DNA of 64,000 nucleotides from Fusarium oxysporum f. sp. lycopersici 4287. Taxonomy: Eukaryota; Ascomycota; Sordariomycetes; Hypocreales; Nectriaceae. Position numbers and translations under genes: made by a program. The stretch lies in NCBI RefSeq assembly GCF_000149955.1, contig NC_030987.1, positions 3,689,138-3,753,137 of the forward strand, read 5' to 3'. Below the pieces are notes generated by a model that worked only from the letters and a program-made list of their open reading frames with translations, was not told where the DNA came from and ran no database searches. Shown here piece by piece: positions 34,943 through 45,514 of this stretch. Positions within the stretch are counted from its first letter, which is position 1, and every line of letters begins with the position of its first letter.

Positions 34943-35878
34943 GATGAGGATCGAGAAAGTTGCGTCGTTGGTATCGTCGTCGTCGTCCGAATCGTGGGCG
35001 GGCGGCGACGGTCGGCCAAGGTGGAGGAGGCTGAACGGAAGAGGACGCCGGGGGTGGAGAAGAGCCAAAGAGAAGAGAATACAAAGATGATGCGAGATTG
35101 ATCAAGAGAAAGCGAAAACTGTATGGGTATCGAAGAAGCTGAGGTCAAGAAAGGGCCGTGAGGATGGGGGGAAGGGGGTAAGGGTAGGGGAAGGGGAAAG
35201 AAAGAGAGATGGTGGTATTTGTGAGCTCTTTCCACGTCTGACGAGGGAGGGAGAGAGAGGTTAGGTTAGGTAGGTTGAGTGGAGGTTGACTGAGGTGAAG
35301 TGAGGTGAGGGAAGTGGAAGGGGAGAGGATAACTAAGGTATAGCGGAGCCAGGCGTAAAAAGCGAGGAACGTCAGGCCAAGTCAAGTCAGCAGAGACGTA
35401 CCTACCTTCTGTGCCGTACCATACCGTCCGTACCTACTCGAGTACAAGACAAGACAAAGTGGGTGACGAGCCAGGCGGCAGGTACAGCTGCTTAGTGCCC
35501 TGGTCCGCCTACCGTAACTTGCCAGGGAAGTAACTTGGGGGGGGGGGTTTAAAAGAGGGCCCTAGCACGCTGGGACTAAACCTGAAGGCCTGTCTCTGTC
35601 TGTCTGAGATGGAATCTGAACTCAATTTTCACGATACAAGAGAAGAAATGACAACGCGAAACATCAGAATTGAAATGAAACCAGGATTCAAATAAGAGAA
35701 GCCCTAATACAACTGCATATCAAACATCCCACGCATGGTACAAGGTTTTGCGTCGAAAACCCCTCGGAATGGGTGGTCACTCTAATCATGGTCGAGGGTT
35801 TTGATAAGAACAGCCACAGTGAACACTGAACCACTAAACCATCGATGATCCCTGACTGCCCTGGAACCAAGAGAAGTT
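34943..35878. other. Upstream region of KH gene, with simple repeats
   Basis: Holds the presumed KH-gene promoter and 5' untranslated region. It is strongly purine/pyrimidine biased (35150-35340), includes a TTAGG-like stretch (about 35258-35275) and an 11-base G run at 35537-35547. No gene is seen. Confidence 0.5.
35537..35547. repeat. G11 homopolymer
   Basis: Eleven consecutive G on the plus strand; a likely spot for length variation or sequencing error. Confidence 0.9.
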
Positions 35879-36345
35879 TCAATTGCGCAGATCGTCAAAG
35901 TTGCGAACCCCAACGACCGTTCTCACCTGAGAAGTATAACTCGAAGCATCATACGGCTCATTCTTCACAATGACGATTTGCTGAACCAACATCAAAACTC
36001 AGCCATTGCCAACCCTCAGCTCCTCGGTTCGATCGCCTTCGAATAACAGCGTCTTAGGGCATGGATGTTTTCTGGGTAGTGGAGACCATCAGCCCAGGCT
36101 AGGAGCCTCCTCCTGCAGACCACAGTATCATCGTGGTCACTCCAACAGGTATAGGCAGTCTCCTCCCGCGGAACGCTACGCTGAACCGGTTGCGTTCCAA
36201 ACACTTTAGTGGGATGTTCAAGGGCTTCGGCAAAGCATAGCAAAGCCTCCGGGTCGTCCATGGAGCGAAACTCAGTCAAGACCTGAAGTATGGATACTCG
36301 ACACATCACCAAATCCACAAGCTGTCTCAAGTACCGCTGTCTCGA
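35879..36345 (-). pseudogene. Broken coding sequence, unknown family
   Basis: On the minus strand one frame reads RQLVDLVMCRVSILQVLTEF, then PEALLCFAEALEHPTKVFGT and DDTVVCRRRLLAWADGLHYP, but stops at a TGA (36016). A second frame of equally protein-like sequence follows: TLLFEGDRTEELRVGNG, a TGA, then QQIVIVKNEPYDASSYTSQV and RTVVGVRNFDDLRN with a stop at 35879. No splice pair of normal length joins them (the only candidate intron is 33 nt). The simplest reading is one gene inactivated by a frameshift near 36050 and a nonsense codon near 35995. The family is not recognised. An alternative is an unusual intron arrangement in a live gene. Confidence 0.5.
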
Positions 36346-38041
36346 ACACTAACACGAAGAGAGCTTGGATAGAGGGCAACAGCTGCATGAGGATGGGTCA
36401 CCTCCGCCAATGACCAACCACTCAAGTCTGTTTACTGTCAAGGGCAGCTAAAGCCCATGTTTTTGCATCATAGTATCCAGATCCAAGACGATCATTTGGT
36501 CAGGCAGTCCACCGCATAAGCACAACAGATTGTAACCAGAGAAAACACCAACACACACCACACATCGCATCCATCATCAGCTGTGTTTGGCTTCGTTGCT
36601 AATGTTAGGCCAAGCTTCGATCACACGGCGTCCCCACACAAGACAAGGTCCTCGTCTGGTGTCTGTGTGACTTGTCCCAGGACGAACAAGGGAGCTGATT
36701 CGAGGACTGACCCATGCAAGCCGGCCTCTCACCAAGAGTCCGGCACCGGCTCCGCCACTAGCAACTCGTCATTGAATATATCAGACTTTCAGGGACCTTA
36801 TTTGGCCGGCATTGCAGAATGCAGAATGGCAATGTGCACACAGACTAAAAGACACAAGGATCTACAGTCTCGACTTCTGTACTGCAACATCGCGAACTCC
36901 TGCATTTATCAAGGGAGCTGGCATTCTTGGGGTCCGTTTGTATGTGGCGCAACAATTCTGGATCGCTGGGCAGACGCGCATATGCGTGTCCTAGCACCCT
37001 TTGTTGATTGCTTCACTGACTTGCCTCCTCGAATTCCAGAGGCTTATGTCGAATGCATGGCCATCACGAGCCACGCCACTCTTTTCACCCGTCAACCTTG
37101 AAGCTTATAGCCATGATATCAGTAACCTACATATTCTGTGACTAACTAACCACATCCGCCAATGGTTCAGCAGTTGGGCTAGCTGAATGTCCTCTTTGAG
37201 TAGCAGTTGATAAGCGAAGCCCAATATGTTTTTTTTGTGAACTGACTCGACAGGACATGTGAGAGCTGATAGTCAGACTCACCAGCCATGTCTCAAACGT
37301 TCATATTCGTACCTTAGGCTCGTGACATTTGCACTGACCTTTCAGGGTCCTTGCATATTCCGACTGGTCAGGAATTGGGACTCGACCTCTCAGATGTCCG
37401 CGAACTCTGCAGAGTCTTGAGAGACTGCCACGACAGCATGATTAATACCACTTGGAGCAGCATCTTCATGGTGTTTGATGAACCCCTGGGACGAGCCTAT
37501 GGTCACATCTATACGACCCCTGCCTATCACCTCATTCCTTCGAACCATACCATATAGTCCTGTTTATTGATCAAGCGGTCTATCATATGACCAGCCGTAT
37601 TTTGTTACAATCGGCGCTTATATCGGATATAGATTTTTATTTCACACGTTTGGTAGCACTTTCTCGCTTCTCGTTCTCTTCAAACCAGCTCTTATGGTGG
37701 GGTTCACTATGTTGAGCTATGTTCTGTTGTGCTCAGGCGGATTCTTGCAGGCCATGATGAACTTTCATTGTCAACATAGAAACGCAAACCAATGTTTGGC
37801 CAATTGGGGTTTATTATTGCGGAGAACAGACGAGTGCTCGATCCGCTTCTCTGAACCACGGCCTCTTGATATTATAATTCCTATGCATTGAGTCCAAAGA
37901 TAGTAGTTAAAGAGATAAACGTTGTTATTCAACTTCTTGGGTGGAAGAATGGCCTTCTTACGTCATTAAATTATATTGGTAATACCGTCTGATATCAACT
38001 GGATCCGCTTCTATTTTAATACCGCTTTGGTTTGACCTAGC
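36346..38041. other. Intergenic region
   Basis: About 1.7 kb. Two plus-strand open frames (36583-37101 and 37351-37557) are present; neither has a recognised domain or good coding character, and the first is Cys/Ser/Thr rich. It may contain more relic sequence, but I cannot support a gene. Confidence 0.35.
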
Positions 38042-40546
38042 TTAACGATAAACCTCCCTCCTCGCATCATCTGCGTAAACAATCTCCTGTGTAGCTCCTC
38101 GCGGTCTCTCAATGAAAGCAATCTCCTCCCCACCTCTCATCGGTTGATTGTAGTACCGCTCCACCGGCCGCGTGTTGTACTCCTGTCTCACAACGCCTGG
38201 CTCTGCAGCAATGGTACCGTATTCCCGCGCGTAAGGCTGTACAGCCTCACGGCGGCTCTCCGGGTGGACGCTTGTGGCATATTGACGTACGGGTGGCTCG
38301 GGTCGCACGCTCTGCACTCGGCCGTAGTCCCGGGCGACCTCATACCGAACAGCCTCTGCTGGTCGCACGCTGGTCGGCCTTGTAATATAATCTCTCGTCC
38401 CGTCTTCCATACGTCTTCGTTCTGGAGGTGCCATCACCTCAACGAATTCCCCTGAGGGACCTATTGGCCGTGTTGAATGCTCACGTGGCCTATGGTCCCT
38501 GTAATCCTGCGATACGTACTCCGGTTGTGTAACAACCCGCCTAGGCATATACGATGGTGAACGTCTCCTGTAGACTGCCCCTCCTTCTTCGTACGCCTCC
38601 ATCGCCTGTGGCCTCCGAACCGGAGCTCGTTCATAAAAGACCTCGGGTTCGCCGGATCGAGCGGGAGGAGCTGCGGAGTGCCGGATGATCGTCGAACGTG
38701 GTGGCTCAATATACTCACGTCCATAAGCATCTACGATAATTCGAGTTGGCGGCGGCCTTTGAGGTGCCAGAAACACATCGCCTTCTGTTCTTAAGCCTGT
38801 AGGTGACGCTTCATGCGCTCCCGCATAGGGCCACGATGGGCGCGGATAACCGTCGTTAGGTCGAACTTGGGAGCTTGCTGTTCCCCCCATCGACAGCCTC
38901 TGGTGAGGAGGGGGAACATGTGGGGGCTGTTCAATAGGATACGGTCCACCGGAAACGTATCGATCATCGGCGTATTCTCTCCTATAGACAGCAGTTCCAG
39001 GAACAGTGGTGCTCGCTGCACGTTGTGATGAAAAGCCTACTGTGTCATAGCCTATCGGCACTCGATCATCTCGCTCTTGACGGTTATGCACAGGCACAGG
39101 TTCTGGAGGATAGAGGCCAGGGTGAGGCTCGAAACGAACTCCTTCGTAGACAGGTTCATCTGGTTGTTGCTGAGCGTACCTTTGACGTTTATTGGGACGA
39201 ATATAAGAAGGGGCATTCATAGGGGAAGGAGATCTAGGTTCAGCCTTGATATAAGGCGTTGGTTCAGTCTCGGGCGCTTGCCTGTCAGCCTTTCTCTTCT
39301 TCTTCTTTGCTTTCCGCCTATCCGATGCACCGCCTTGAGGCGAGCTTTCAGGACTAGTGACAGCGACTGGCTCGTTCCTGAGAGCAGCAACTTGAGCGGG
39401 AGTACCAGTGGACGAAGTCGACGTCGCTTCGGCAGCCTGAGGTCGTGGCCTAGTATTCATTAATGCCGAAGTCTGCGCATTCTGAGGCGATCTCTCATGT
39501 GCTCTGATCAGAGGAGAAGGGGGACGGCTGTCAATATAGTGTTCACGGGGAGGCTGTCGAGAGGCTGGTCCGTAATCAACTCTACGCCTATCGCTCTCCC
39601 CATTACTGGGACTTTGTCTGGCGCTTCTATCCTGTCTAGGTGCTGTCTTGTCTGCATTATAAGTAGCAAGGCCAGGGACCTGAACAGGTCGTGAAGTGCT
39701 GTTAACGCTCAACGAACCGACAAAAGGGTCTGGATTTGCGTAGGCTTCTTGAGGTCTAGTGTGGCTCGGTGCGTACGGTTCCGGAGGGACTTGCTCAAAA
39801 CCAATCAGACGTTGTCGCGAAATAGGAGCGTTTTGGCTATTTATCTTTGGTTGCGACTCCGCGACGGGTACTTGTGCCTCTTCGGACTCGTTACGGACTC
39901 GGGAAGTCAAAACGGACGATGGAGTGTTGTGCTGCGACGAGTAGAAAGTGTTGTCATCGAAGGAATCACTTGCATTGTCAATGTTAGTAGCATCAGCAAC
40001 AGTAGTGTCGGGATCAGCATTGCTTTCCACAAGCGTCAAGGCTTTCGTCAAGACCTCGTTAAGATCGAATTCGACGATAGGCTCCCCTTGCGCCACGCTC
40101 TTAGCAGTTACTCGTCTCTGATCAACTTCGTCTCTCAAAGCACGTTCCAGCCTCTGTCTCTGCAACTTCAACTCTGCTTTGACCAAATCCTCAGATTTCT
40201 CTAGGAAGATGGGGTTGATCTCAGTAGATCCTGTCCCGTATGGCTTGCTGTTGTTGGTAGCAGACACATCTGCTTGCTTTTCGTTCGCGATGGTTTGCCG
40301 TTGAGCGTCTGCCTGATGACACGGCGTTCCATCTTGCGTGGAAATATCTATCGGACGGATGGAAGTTTGTGCGGAAGGGATAAAGTTAGAGGGGACCTTG
40401 ATAGCCGGATGTTTACCAGAGAGAACAGTTGTTGAGAAGCGTACAATCTTCTCATACTGCTCGATCTGATGACGCTCCTTCTCAGTAAGACCAGCAAGCT
40501 CATTCCTACTAGCAAGAGGTCCCTGAACAGCAATCTCTTGTGCCAT
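38042..40546 (-). CDS. Large disordered Arg/Pro-rich protein with nuclear localisation signal
   Basis: Single exon, 834 residues from the ATG at 40546 (MAQEIAVQGPLASRNELAGL). A short ordered-looking N-terminal segment (LTEKERHQIEQYEKIVRFST) is followed by charged and disordered sequence. A strong basic cluster, RRKAKKKKRKADR (about residue 407-419), looks like a nuclear localisation signal. The C-terminal half is rich in Arg, Tyr, Pro and Glu with recurring motifs such as AREYG, YGREYIEPP, VRPEPPVRQYA and YYNQPMRGG. No catalytic domain is seen. Nuclear function, perhaps in chromatin or RNA metabolism, is an inference from composition only. The unbroken length of over 800 codons is strong evidence for the gene itself. 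Confidence 0.8.
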   Translation of the reverse strand: MAQEIAVQGPLASRNELAGLTEKERHQIEQYEKIVRFSTTVLSGKHPAIKVPSNFIPSAQTSIRPIDISTQDGTPCHQADAQRQTIANEKQADVSATNNSKPYGTGSTEINPIFLEKSEDLVKAELKLQRQRLERALRDEVDQRRVTAKSVAQGEPIVEFDLNEVLTKALTLVESNADPDTTVADATNIDNASDSFDDNTFYSSQHNTPSSVLTSRVRNESEEAQVPVAESQPKINSQNAPISRQRLIGFEQVPPEPYAPSHTRPQEAYANPDPFVGSLSVNSTSRPVQVPGLATYNADKTAPRQDRSARQSPSNGESDRRRVDYGPASRQPPREHYIDSRPPSPLIRAHERSPQNAQTSALMNTRPRPQAAEATSTSSTGTPAQVAALRNEPVAVTSPESSPQGGASDRRKAKKKKRKADRQAPETEPTPYIKAEPRSPSPMNAPSYIRPNKRQRYAQQQPDEPVYEGVRFEPHPGLYPPEPVPVHNRQERDDRVPIGYDTVGFSSQRAASTTVPGTAVYRREYADDRYVSGGPYPIEQPPHVPPPHQRLSMGGTASSQVRPNDGYPRPSWPYAGAHEASPTGLRTEGDVFLAPQRPPPTRIIVDAYGREYIEPPRSTIIRHSAAPPARSGEPEVFYERAPVRRPQAMEAYEEGGAVYRRRSPSYMPRRVVTQPEYVSQDYRDHRPREHSTRPIGPSGEFVEVMAPPERRRMEDGTRDYITRPTSVRPAEAVRYEVARDYGRVQSVRPEPPVRQYATSVHPESRREAVQPYAREYGTIAAEPGVVRQEYNTRPVERYYNQPMRGGEEIAFIERPRGATQEIVYADDARREVYR

Positions 40547-41758
40547 GATGGCGGCGAGTGAAATGTACACGTCGCGTCACCAGGTGACACCAGATTAAAA
40601 TAAAAAAGGGAGCAAGCAAGCAATAGGACCAAGTCCAAGTTAGCTCAACGAAAGTGTTGGGTAATAAGCCCGACCGACAACGCCACTCTTGACGCGATAT
40701 GACGCGGACCAAAGAGATACTACTGATCAAAATGTAAATGCGCTGTTTTGGCTGTTGTTCAAGAAATGGAAGCTTTGATGTTGGAGGTCTGTGCAAGTAA
40801 TGGAGTGGTTTTTAGAGCCACTGGCGCCTCGACTCGGGTGGACGCGAAAGGCAAACAATTTAGGCGGTGTAAGCGGCAGAATTCTTCCACTACAGGGTCT
40901 TGAGATCCATACCTTAACTGGTGAACTGCTGATCAGATGAAAATAATAGCATGAAACCAAATTAATTATCAACAATTGAAATTTCTTTTGTATTCGCTCT
41001 GCAACTAAATAATCATCTGGAATTGTTTCATTAAGCCTATTACAACTTTGACTTAGACGGCATTGGGTTGAATGTCATGTGTTAGTGTCATAGCTCTTAC
41101 ACGGACTGTCCATTGAGCCTCAATATCAAGAACACGACACTTGTGGTAATACAAATTCGATCCTTGAAGATAACAAAGACTAATATCCATGCTTTTAGAA
41201 AGTTCGACTAGTCTAAAGGCCCTGGATTTGTCGTCTTGTCCTATCATTTAGTGTCCGAACCATGAGGCTCATGATGAACTCCCTGTAAGCATGGATCATG
41301 TAAACGACTATAGTATTACGCGTGGCTCGACAGCCTCCTTTAAGCCCATGAAGCTTTATGCCATGATGATCTAGGAGTCGAAGTCCTATGACCTATTCAC
41401 ACGTGTTTTTAAATGGAGATTCAATCAAACAAAGGGGTTGTCTTCCATGACATTCCTCGAATGTTTGCTCAACAACAACTCATATGTTACCAAAAGCAAC
41501 TTGTGACAGAATGACAGTCCCGCGATCGGAGACCGGAAGACGATCCGCGCCGAACTTTGCTCATTATTCAGCCACACCGCAAGAGTCATTGGGTGAAACG
41601 TAGCGCACCAACGGACGGATACCGACGATGACCTACGGATACTGCAGAGTTGATCCAAAGAAGCGATTGATTACTTACTAGCCTTGCGTTTTTAGCCCAG
41701 ATCGCCATTCCCTATAAAATTCTATTTAAACTGTCTCTCTCCTCCTCATAGCCATTCA
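40547..41758. other. Divergent intergenic region
   Basis: About 1.2 kb between the disordered-protein gene (-) and the nucleotidase gene (+), with presumed promoters at both ends. 40900-41200 is AT-rich. No other gene is seen. Confidence 0.45.
41713..41719 (+). promoter_or_regulatory. TATA-box-like element
   Basis: TATAAAA lies about 46 bases before the first possible ATG (41759) and about 210 before the second (41924) of the nucleotidase gene. If transcription starts 30 bases downstream, the first ATG would be almost at the transcript end, which makes start choice interesting. Confidence 0.5.
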
Positions 41759-42795
41759 ATGTACCAATTACGACCACGTGTCACCGCAATATCATCATTG
41801 AAGCGATTCTCAAAACCTTTAGTTGCCTCCTCTTTATTGCTCAACTCAAATCTTACACCTCGCTATCCTCACCTTGCCAACCACAACCCCAGCCTCAATA
41901 TTCAGACTCATACCAAATTCAATATGGGCAGTACTCAGGACATGAACCCGGGAAAGCCGGTCCTATTCTTGTTAGTCTTTTCGAAAATTCACCTCTTATA
42001 GGCTTTGAGCTAACTGTGCGACAGCGATATTGACAACTGCCTCTATCCGCGGAGTAAGCTAAGACTGAAATTAGCGTTTATGATTACTTAAAACTAACAG
42101 TGAATGAAGGCGCAAAAGTCCATGACATAATGGCCAAACTCATCGATGAGTACTTCTCTAAACACCTGGAGATTCCTTGGGATGAGGCAGTGAAACTGCA
42201 CAAAGAGTATTACACCAACTACGGCCTCGCCATTGAGGGGTTGGTGCGCCATCACCAAATCGATCCTCTGGATTATAACGCCAAAGTGGACGATGCTTTA
42301 CCCCTCGAAGGAATCATCAAGCCCAACCCTGAGCTACGCGAACTCCTAGAGGATATCGACAAGTCCAAGGTTACTGTGTGGCTTTTCACCAACGCCTATG
42401 TGAACCACGGGAAGAGAGTTGTTCGCCTCTTGGGCATCGAGGACATCTTCGATGGTCTCACATACTGCAACTATGCGGAACAACCATTACTCTGCAAGCC
42501 AGATCCCCGCATGTACGAGAAGGCCATGCGCGAGGCAGGCGTCGAGCGTGTGGAGGACTGTTACTTTGTTGGTAAGTTCCCTCACGCTATTACCCATAAA
42601 TCCATCTAACCCCTTCTAGATGATTCTGCCTTGAACTGCACAGAAGCCAAGAAATTTGGTTGGACAGCAGCTCATCTCGTTGAGGAGGGAGTACCAGCTC
42701 CCAAAACCCCTGCTTCGCAATACCAAATCCAGCATCTGCGAGAGCTACGGAATGTCTACCCGCAGTTCTTCAAATCTACTTCAAACAAGGCATAG
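41759..42795 (+). CDS. HAD-family pyrimidine 5'-nucleotidase (SDT1/PHM8-like)
   Basis: Four exons: 41759-41970, 42025-42053 (29 nt), 42101-42571 and 42620-42795, with introns of 47-54 nt. The joined protein shows all haloacid-dehalogenase motifs: the nucleophile in FFDIDNCLYP (motif I, with the codon split by intron 1), WLFTNAY (motif II), the lysine in CKPDPRMYEKAM (motif III) and FVDDSALNC (motif IV, also split by an intron). The family dephosphorylates UMP/CMP or related nucleotides and sugar phosphates. Two starts are possible: 41759 gives about 299 residues with a basic, hydroxylated leader that could be a mitochondrial signal, and 41924 (MGSTQDMNPG) gives the usual cytosolic length of about 244. 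It is convergent with MED21. Confidence 0.92.
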
Positions 42796-43030
42796 ATTAT
42801 GACATTTGAGGTTGGTTACGAAATAGAGGGGATTATGGGGCATATGATAGAATTTTTAGACGGTGGCGTTCAAGGCGCTCACTAGGCTGAGATACCTTTG
42901 TATTATGGTTTTTCAACAAAAATAATAAAATGCTCGTTTGCATGGGCTGTCAGCCTTCCATTTGGTTATTCGTACCCTGAACTCCTCGCTACGCATCAAT
43001 AAACGTGTCAAAAACAGACCGAACCCGTAA

Positions 43031-43543
43031 TTATGGTCGTCGTATGCTGCGAATAACACTGTCAAGCTCAGACAAAATCTGATCTTTCTCCTTGATTGCT
43101 TCTTGGCGTTGGGCTTCAGCAATCTTCAAATCCTCCTCCAGCTCTTTGATGTATCTCTCCTGATCCATCTCACTGTTGTCTAAGCCGGGGAGAGATGAGA
43201 TGAGGACCTCGATTTGCTGCTCTTTGACAATAAGATCCTGTGACAACTCTACCATACCCGCTCGAAACTCATCTGGAGGAAGTGAATCAACTGAGGAAAG
43301 TTAGCATGTTTCCCTTCAAATGCGTTATGAGTTTGGACATGCCTTCTTTTGGAGCATCTTTCACTTCGCGAACCTTGTCATTAGGGCCAAGTGTTTCAAG
43401 GTCATGTCGCTTGTTGACATAGTGAAGGCATGCAACGAACTGTGTGGCCAGCTGTAGAATTTATTAGCGGAAGATATTTATGAGATAGACTCTGGTCGCA
43501 CCTGATCTACAGCATCTTGCAATTGTGTTAATCGATCACCCAT
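43031..43543 (-). CDS. MED21: Mediator of RNA polymerase II transcription subunit 21
   Basis: Three exons: 43543-43502, 43451-43343 and 43290-43031, 136 residues. The protein begins MGDRLTQLQDAVDQLATQFV and continues CLHYVNKRHDLETLGPNDKV, the signature start of Med21/Srb7, and ends in a long coiled coil (EERYIKEL-type heptads in DQERYIKELEEDLKIAEAQR). Med21 pairs with Med7 in the Mediator middle module and is essential in yeast. Intron 1 (50 nt) uses the donor GTGCGA. Intron 2 (43291-43342, 52 nt) has a GC donor, AAG|GCATGT, with CCTCAG as acceptor; this is the only join that restores KEVDSLPPDEF. The start is 371 bp from the SEC62 start on the other strand. Confidence 0.95.
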
Positions 43544-43914
43544 GATGCTGGCTGGAAGCTCTCAAACAAAGCAGTTCTAATGATTTACAGCTTCAAGGCT
43601 CATTCACACCTCAATCTCACACTGGCTTAGTTGTCACGTGGAGATATGCCGGAGGTCGGGCAATCAACAATCCGCCCCGGAAATTCTGGAGCTCAGTGAT
43701 GGAAGGAAGTGAACACCGTTGTCTCTGGGCGAGCTATGACATGATTGGCACGGCATGGTCCAAGTGGCAGCAACACCATCTTCACTCTTTCTTAAACCTG
43801 TCAAGTCCACATCTTTTACTTCGCCTTCGTGCGCTTCTGTCTCTCTCATCCAATTCTTTAACCCAATAAACTTTTTCTCTACACTCTTTTTTACATTGAC
43901 TTTTGCAGTAAAAT
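43544..43914. promoter_or_regulatory. Shared divergent promoter of MED21 and SEC62
   Basis: The 371 bp between two ATGs facing away from each other must hold both promoters and both 5' untranslated regions. The SEC62 side is pyrimidine-rich (TTTTTCTCTACACTCTTTTTT). No specific factor site is claimed. Confidence 0.6.
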
Positions 43915-45166
43915 ATGTCTGAGCAACCTCCCCAGCCAGGCCCCCAGCCTGGGCAGATTCCCATGCCGCAACCTGGGCAGCGACCTACACCCGAGCAGAT
44001 CCAGGCAATGCAGCGCCAACTCGCCATTGATGCTGAGAAGAACGGCATGACTGTCCCTGAATTTATCGAGCATATCAAGAGACAAGCGCAAGAGCAAATG
44101 AGAATGCGCGCACAACAGCAACAGCAAGGTCATGATCACGACCACGATCACAACGGCCATTCTCACGATCACGGTCAACCTCCCCAGCAGGGTCGCGCCC
44201 AGCCTATTACGCCGGGGCCCCCCAACCCCAAGGCTATTGCTCTTGCCTCGTTCCTCCGAGGCCAGGATCTCAAGCCCAGAACTGTGATTCTGAACGGCGA
44301 GCGAAAGGACATGTTTCGAGGTAGGCCACATGGCACCAATATCTTCCACGCCAGAAGCTGACACAATCTAGTCAAGAGAGCCCTCCGAGCTCTTCAGTCC
44401 CCCGCATATGAGAAAGCCCGCAAGAAGAACCCTCTTCTCCCAGAAATCACCGACCGAGCTTCTCTCGAGAACACCTTCAAGTTGCTACCCCTGAGCATGC
44501 TTGCCCTCCGAGTTTCCAAGGTCGAGCCACAGGCAGGCCCTAACGGAAAGAAGCCCAAACGTGTTAAAGGACAGTGGACTGTCAAGATTGAGCAGCAACA
44601 AGAGGCAAAGGACGATATGTACTACTGCTGGCTGTGGGAAGGTAGCCAGCTCAAGCGCAAGATCTACGCTGGTCTTGCACTCCTTGCTATCTTCGCTATC
44701 GTCTTGTACCCTCTGTGGCCTCTGGTGTTGCGCCAGGGTGTCTACTACCTCAGTTGGGGACTCCTTGGTCTGCTCGGACTGTTCTTTTTGATGGCCATCT
44801 TTCGTGTTATCCTGTTCTGTATCACCTACTTCACTACGCCACCTGGCCTATGGCTATTCCCCAACTTGTGGGAGGACGTTTCTTTCATGGACAGTTTCAG
44901 ACCCGTTTGGGCTTGGCACGAGGTCAGTTGACTATGCTACGAGAGAATGAAACAAATTACTAACATGCATACAGACCGAGAAGAAGAAGAAAAAGAAGAA
45001 GTCTGCTGCCCCTGCAACCACCCCCAACCCCGCCTTCGCAGCCGCTACTGGTCAAGTTAACACGAGTGCGACTACAACTGGTACGGATACTCAGGTCAAG
45101 ACTGGCGATGTGCAGCAACGGCACTACGAGGCCCCAAGAGTTGAAGAGCTCGATGACGATGAGTAG
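43915..45166 (+). CDS. SEC62: ER protein translocation subunit SEC62
   Basis: Three exons: 43915-44320, 44372-44922 and 44975-45166, with introns of 51 and 52 nt, giving 382 residues. Two membrane helices are clear (YAGLALLAIFAIVLYPLWPL and, after a short loop, LLGLLGLFFLMAIFRVILFC), followed by FPNLWEDVSFMDSFRPVWAW, a typical Sec62 stretch. The basic cytosolic domain before them (RKKNPLLPEITDRA) and the Lys run after them (EKKKKKKKS) also fit. Sec62 joins Sec63 and the Sec61 channel for post-translational import into the ER. The N-terminus is unusual: Pro/Gln rich, then a His/Asp run (HDHDHDHNGHSHDHG) at about residues 68-84. The C-terminus is acidic (EELDDDE). Confidence 0.95.
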
Positions 45167-45514
45167 ATGGCATCTAAAAGTGACCTTGGGTGATGGCGTT
45201 TTTTTGGGAGTTGTAATAGTATCGTGGATCTACCGTGTAGTGTGGAAAGCAATCAAAGCGGTTTCTTTTTTGTATGAAATTTTTCCAATTATACAGGCAT
45301 GTACAATGCCAATTTTGTCGTGAAATGTTCATATTTTGGATGGATATCTAGAAAACAAACCGAAGCACCCCGCCAGCCATAGTCCATGATAAGAACAGCA
45401 ATATCGAGTCGCCTCGTTTTCCTCCAATGAAGGGAATTTTCTACAGCACTTTTGAATAGTCGATCCTTGTCAATGACAGGAGCTCGATACACTTGACCCC
45501 TCCATGATAGCTCC
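45167..45514. other. Convergent 3' regions of SEC62 and GNAT gene
   Basis: About 350 bp between two stops; no coding or repeat feature seen. Confidence 0.5.

Noticed and set aside
36583..37101. 172-codon plus-strand frame
   Set aside because: Composition (many Ser, Cys, Thr) and lack of any motif do not exceed what is expected by chance in a 1.7-kb gap.
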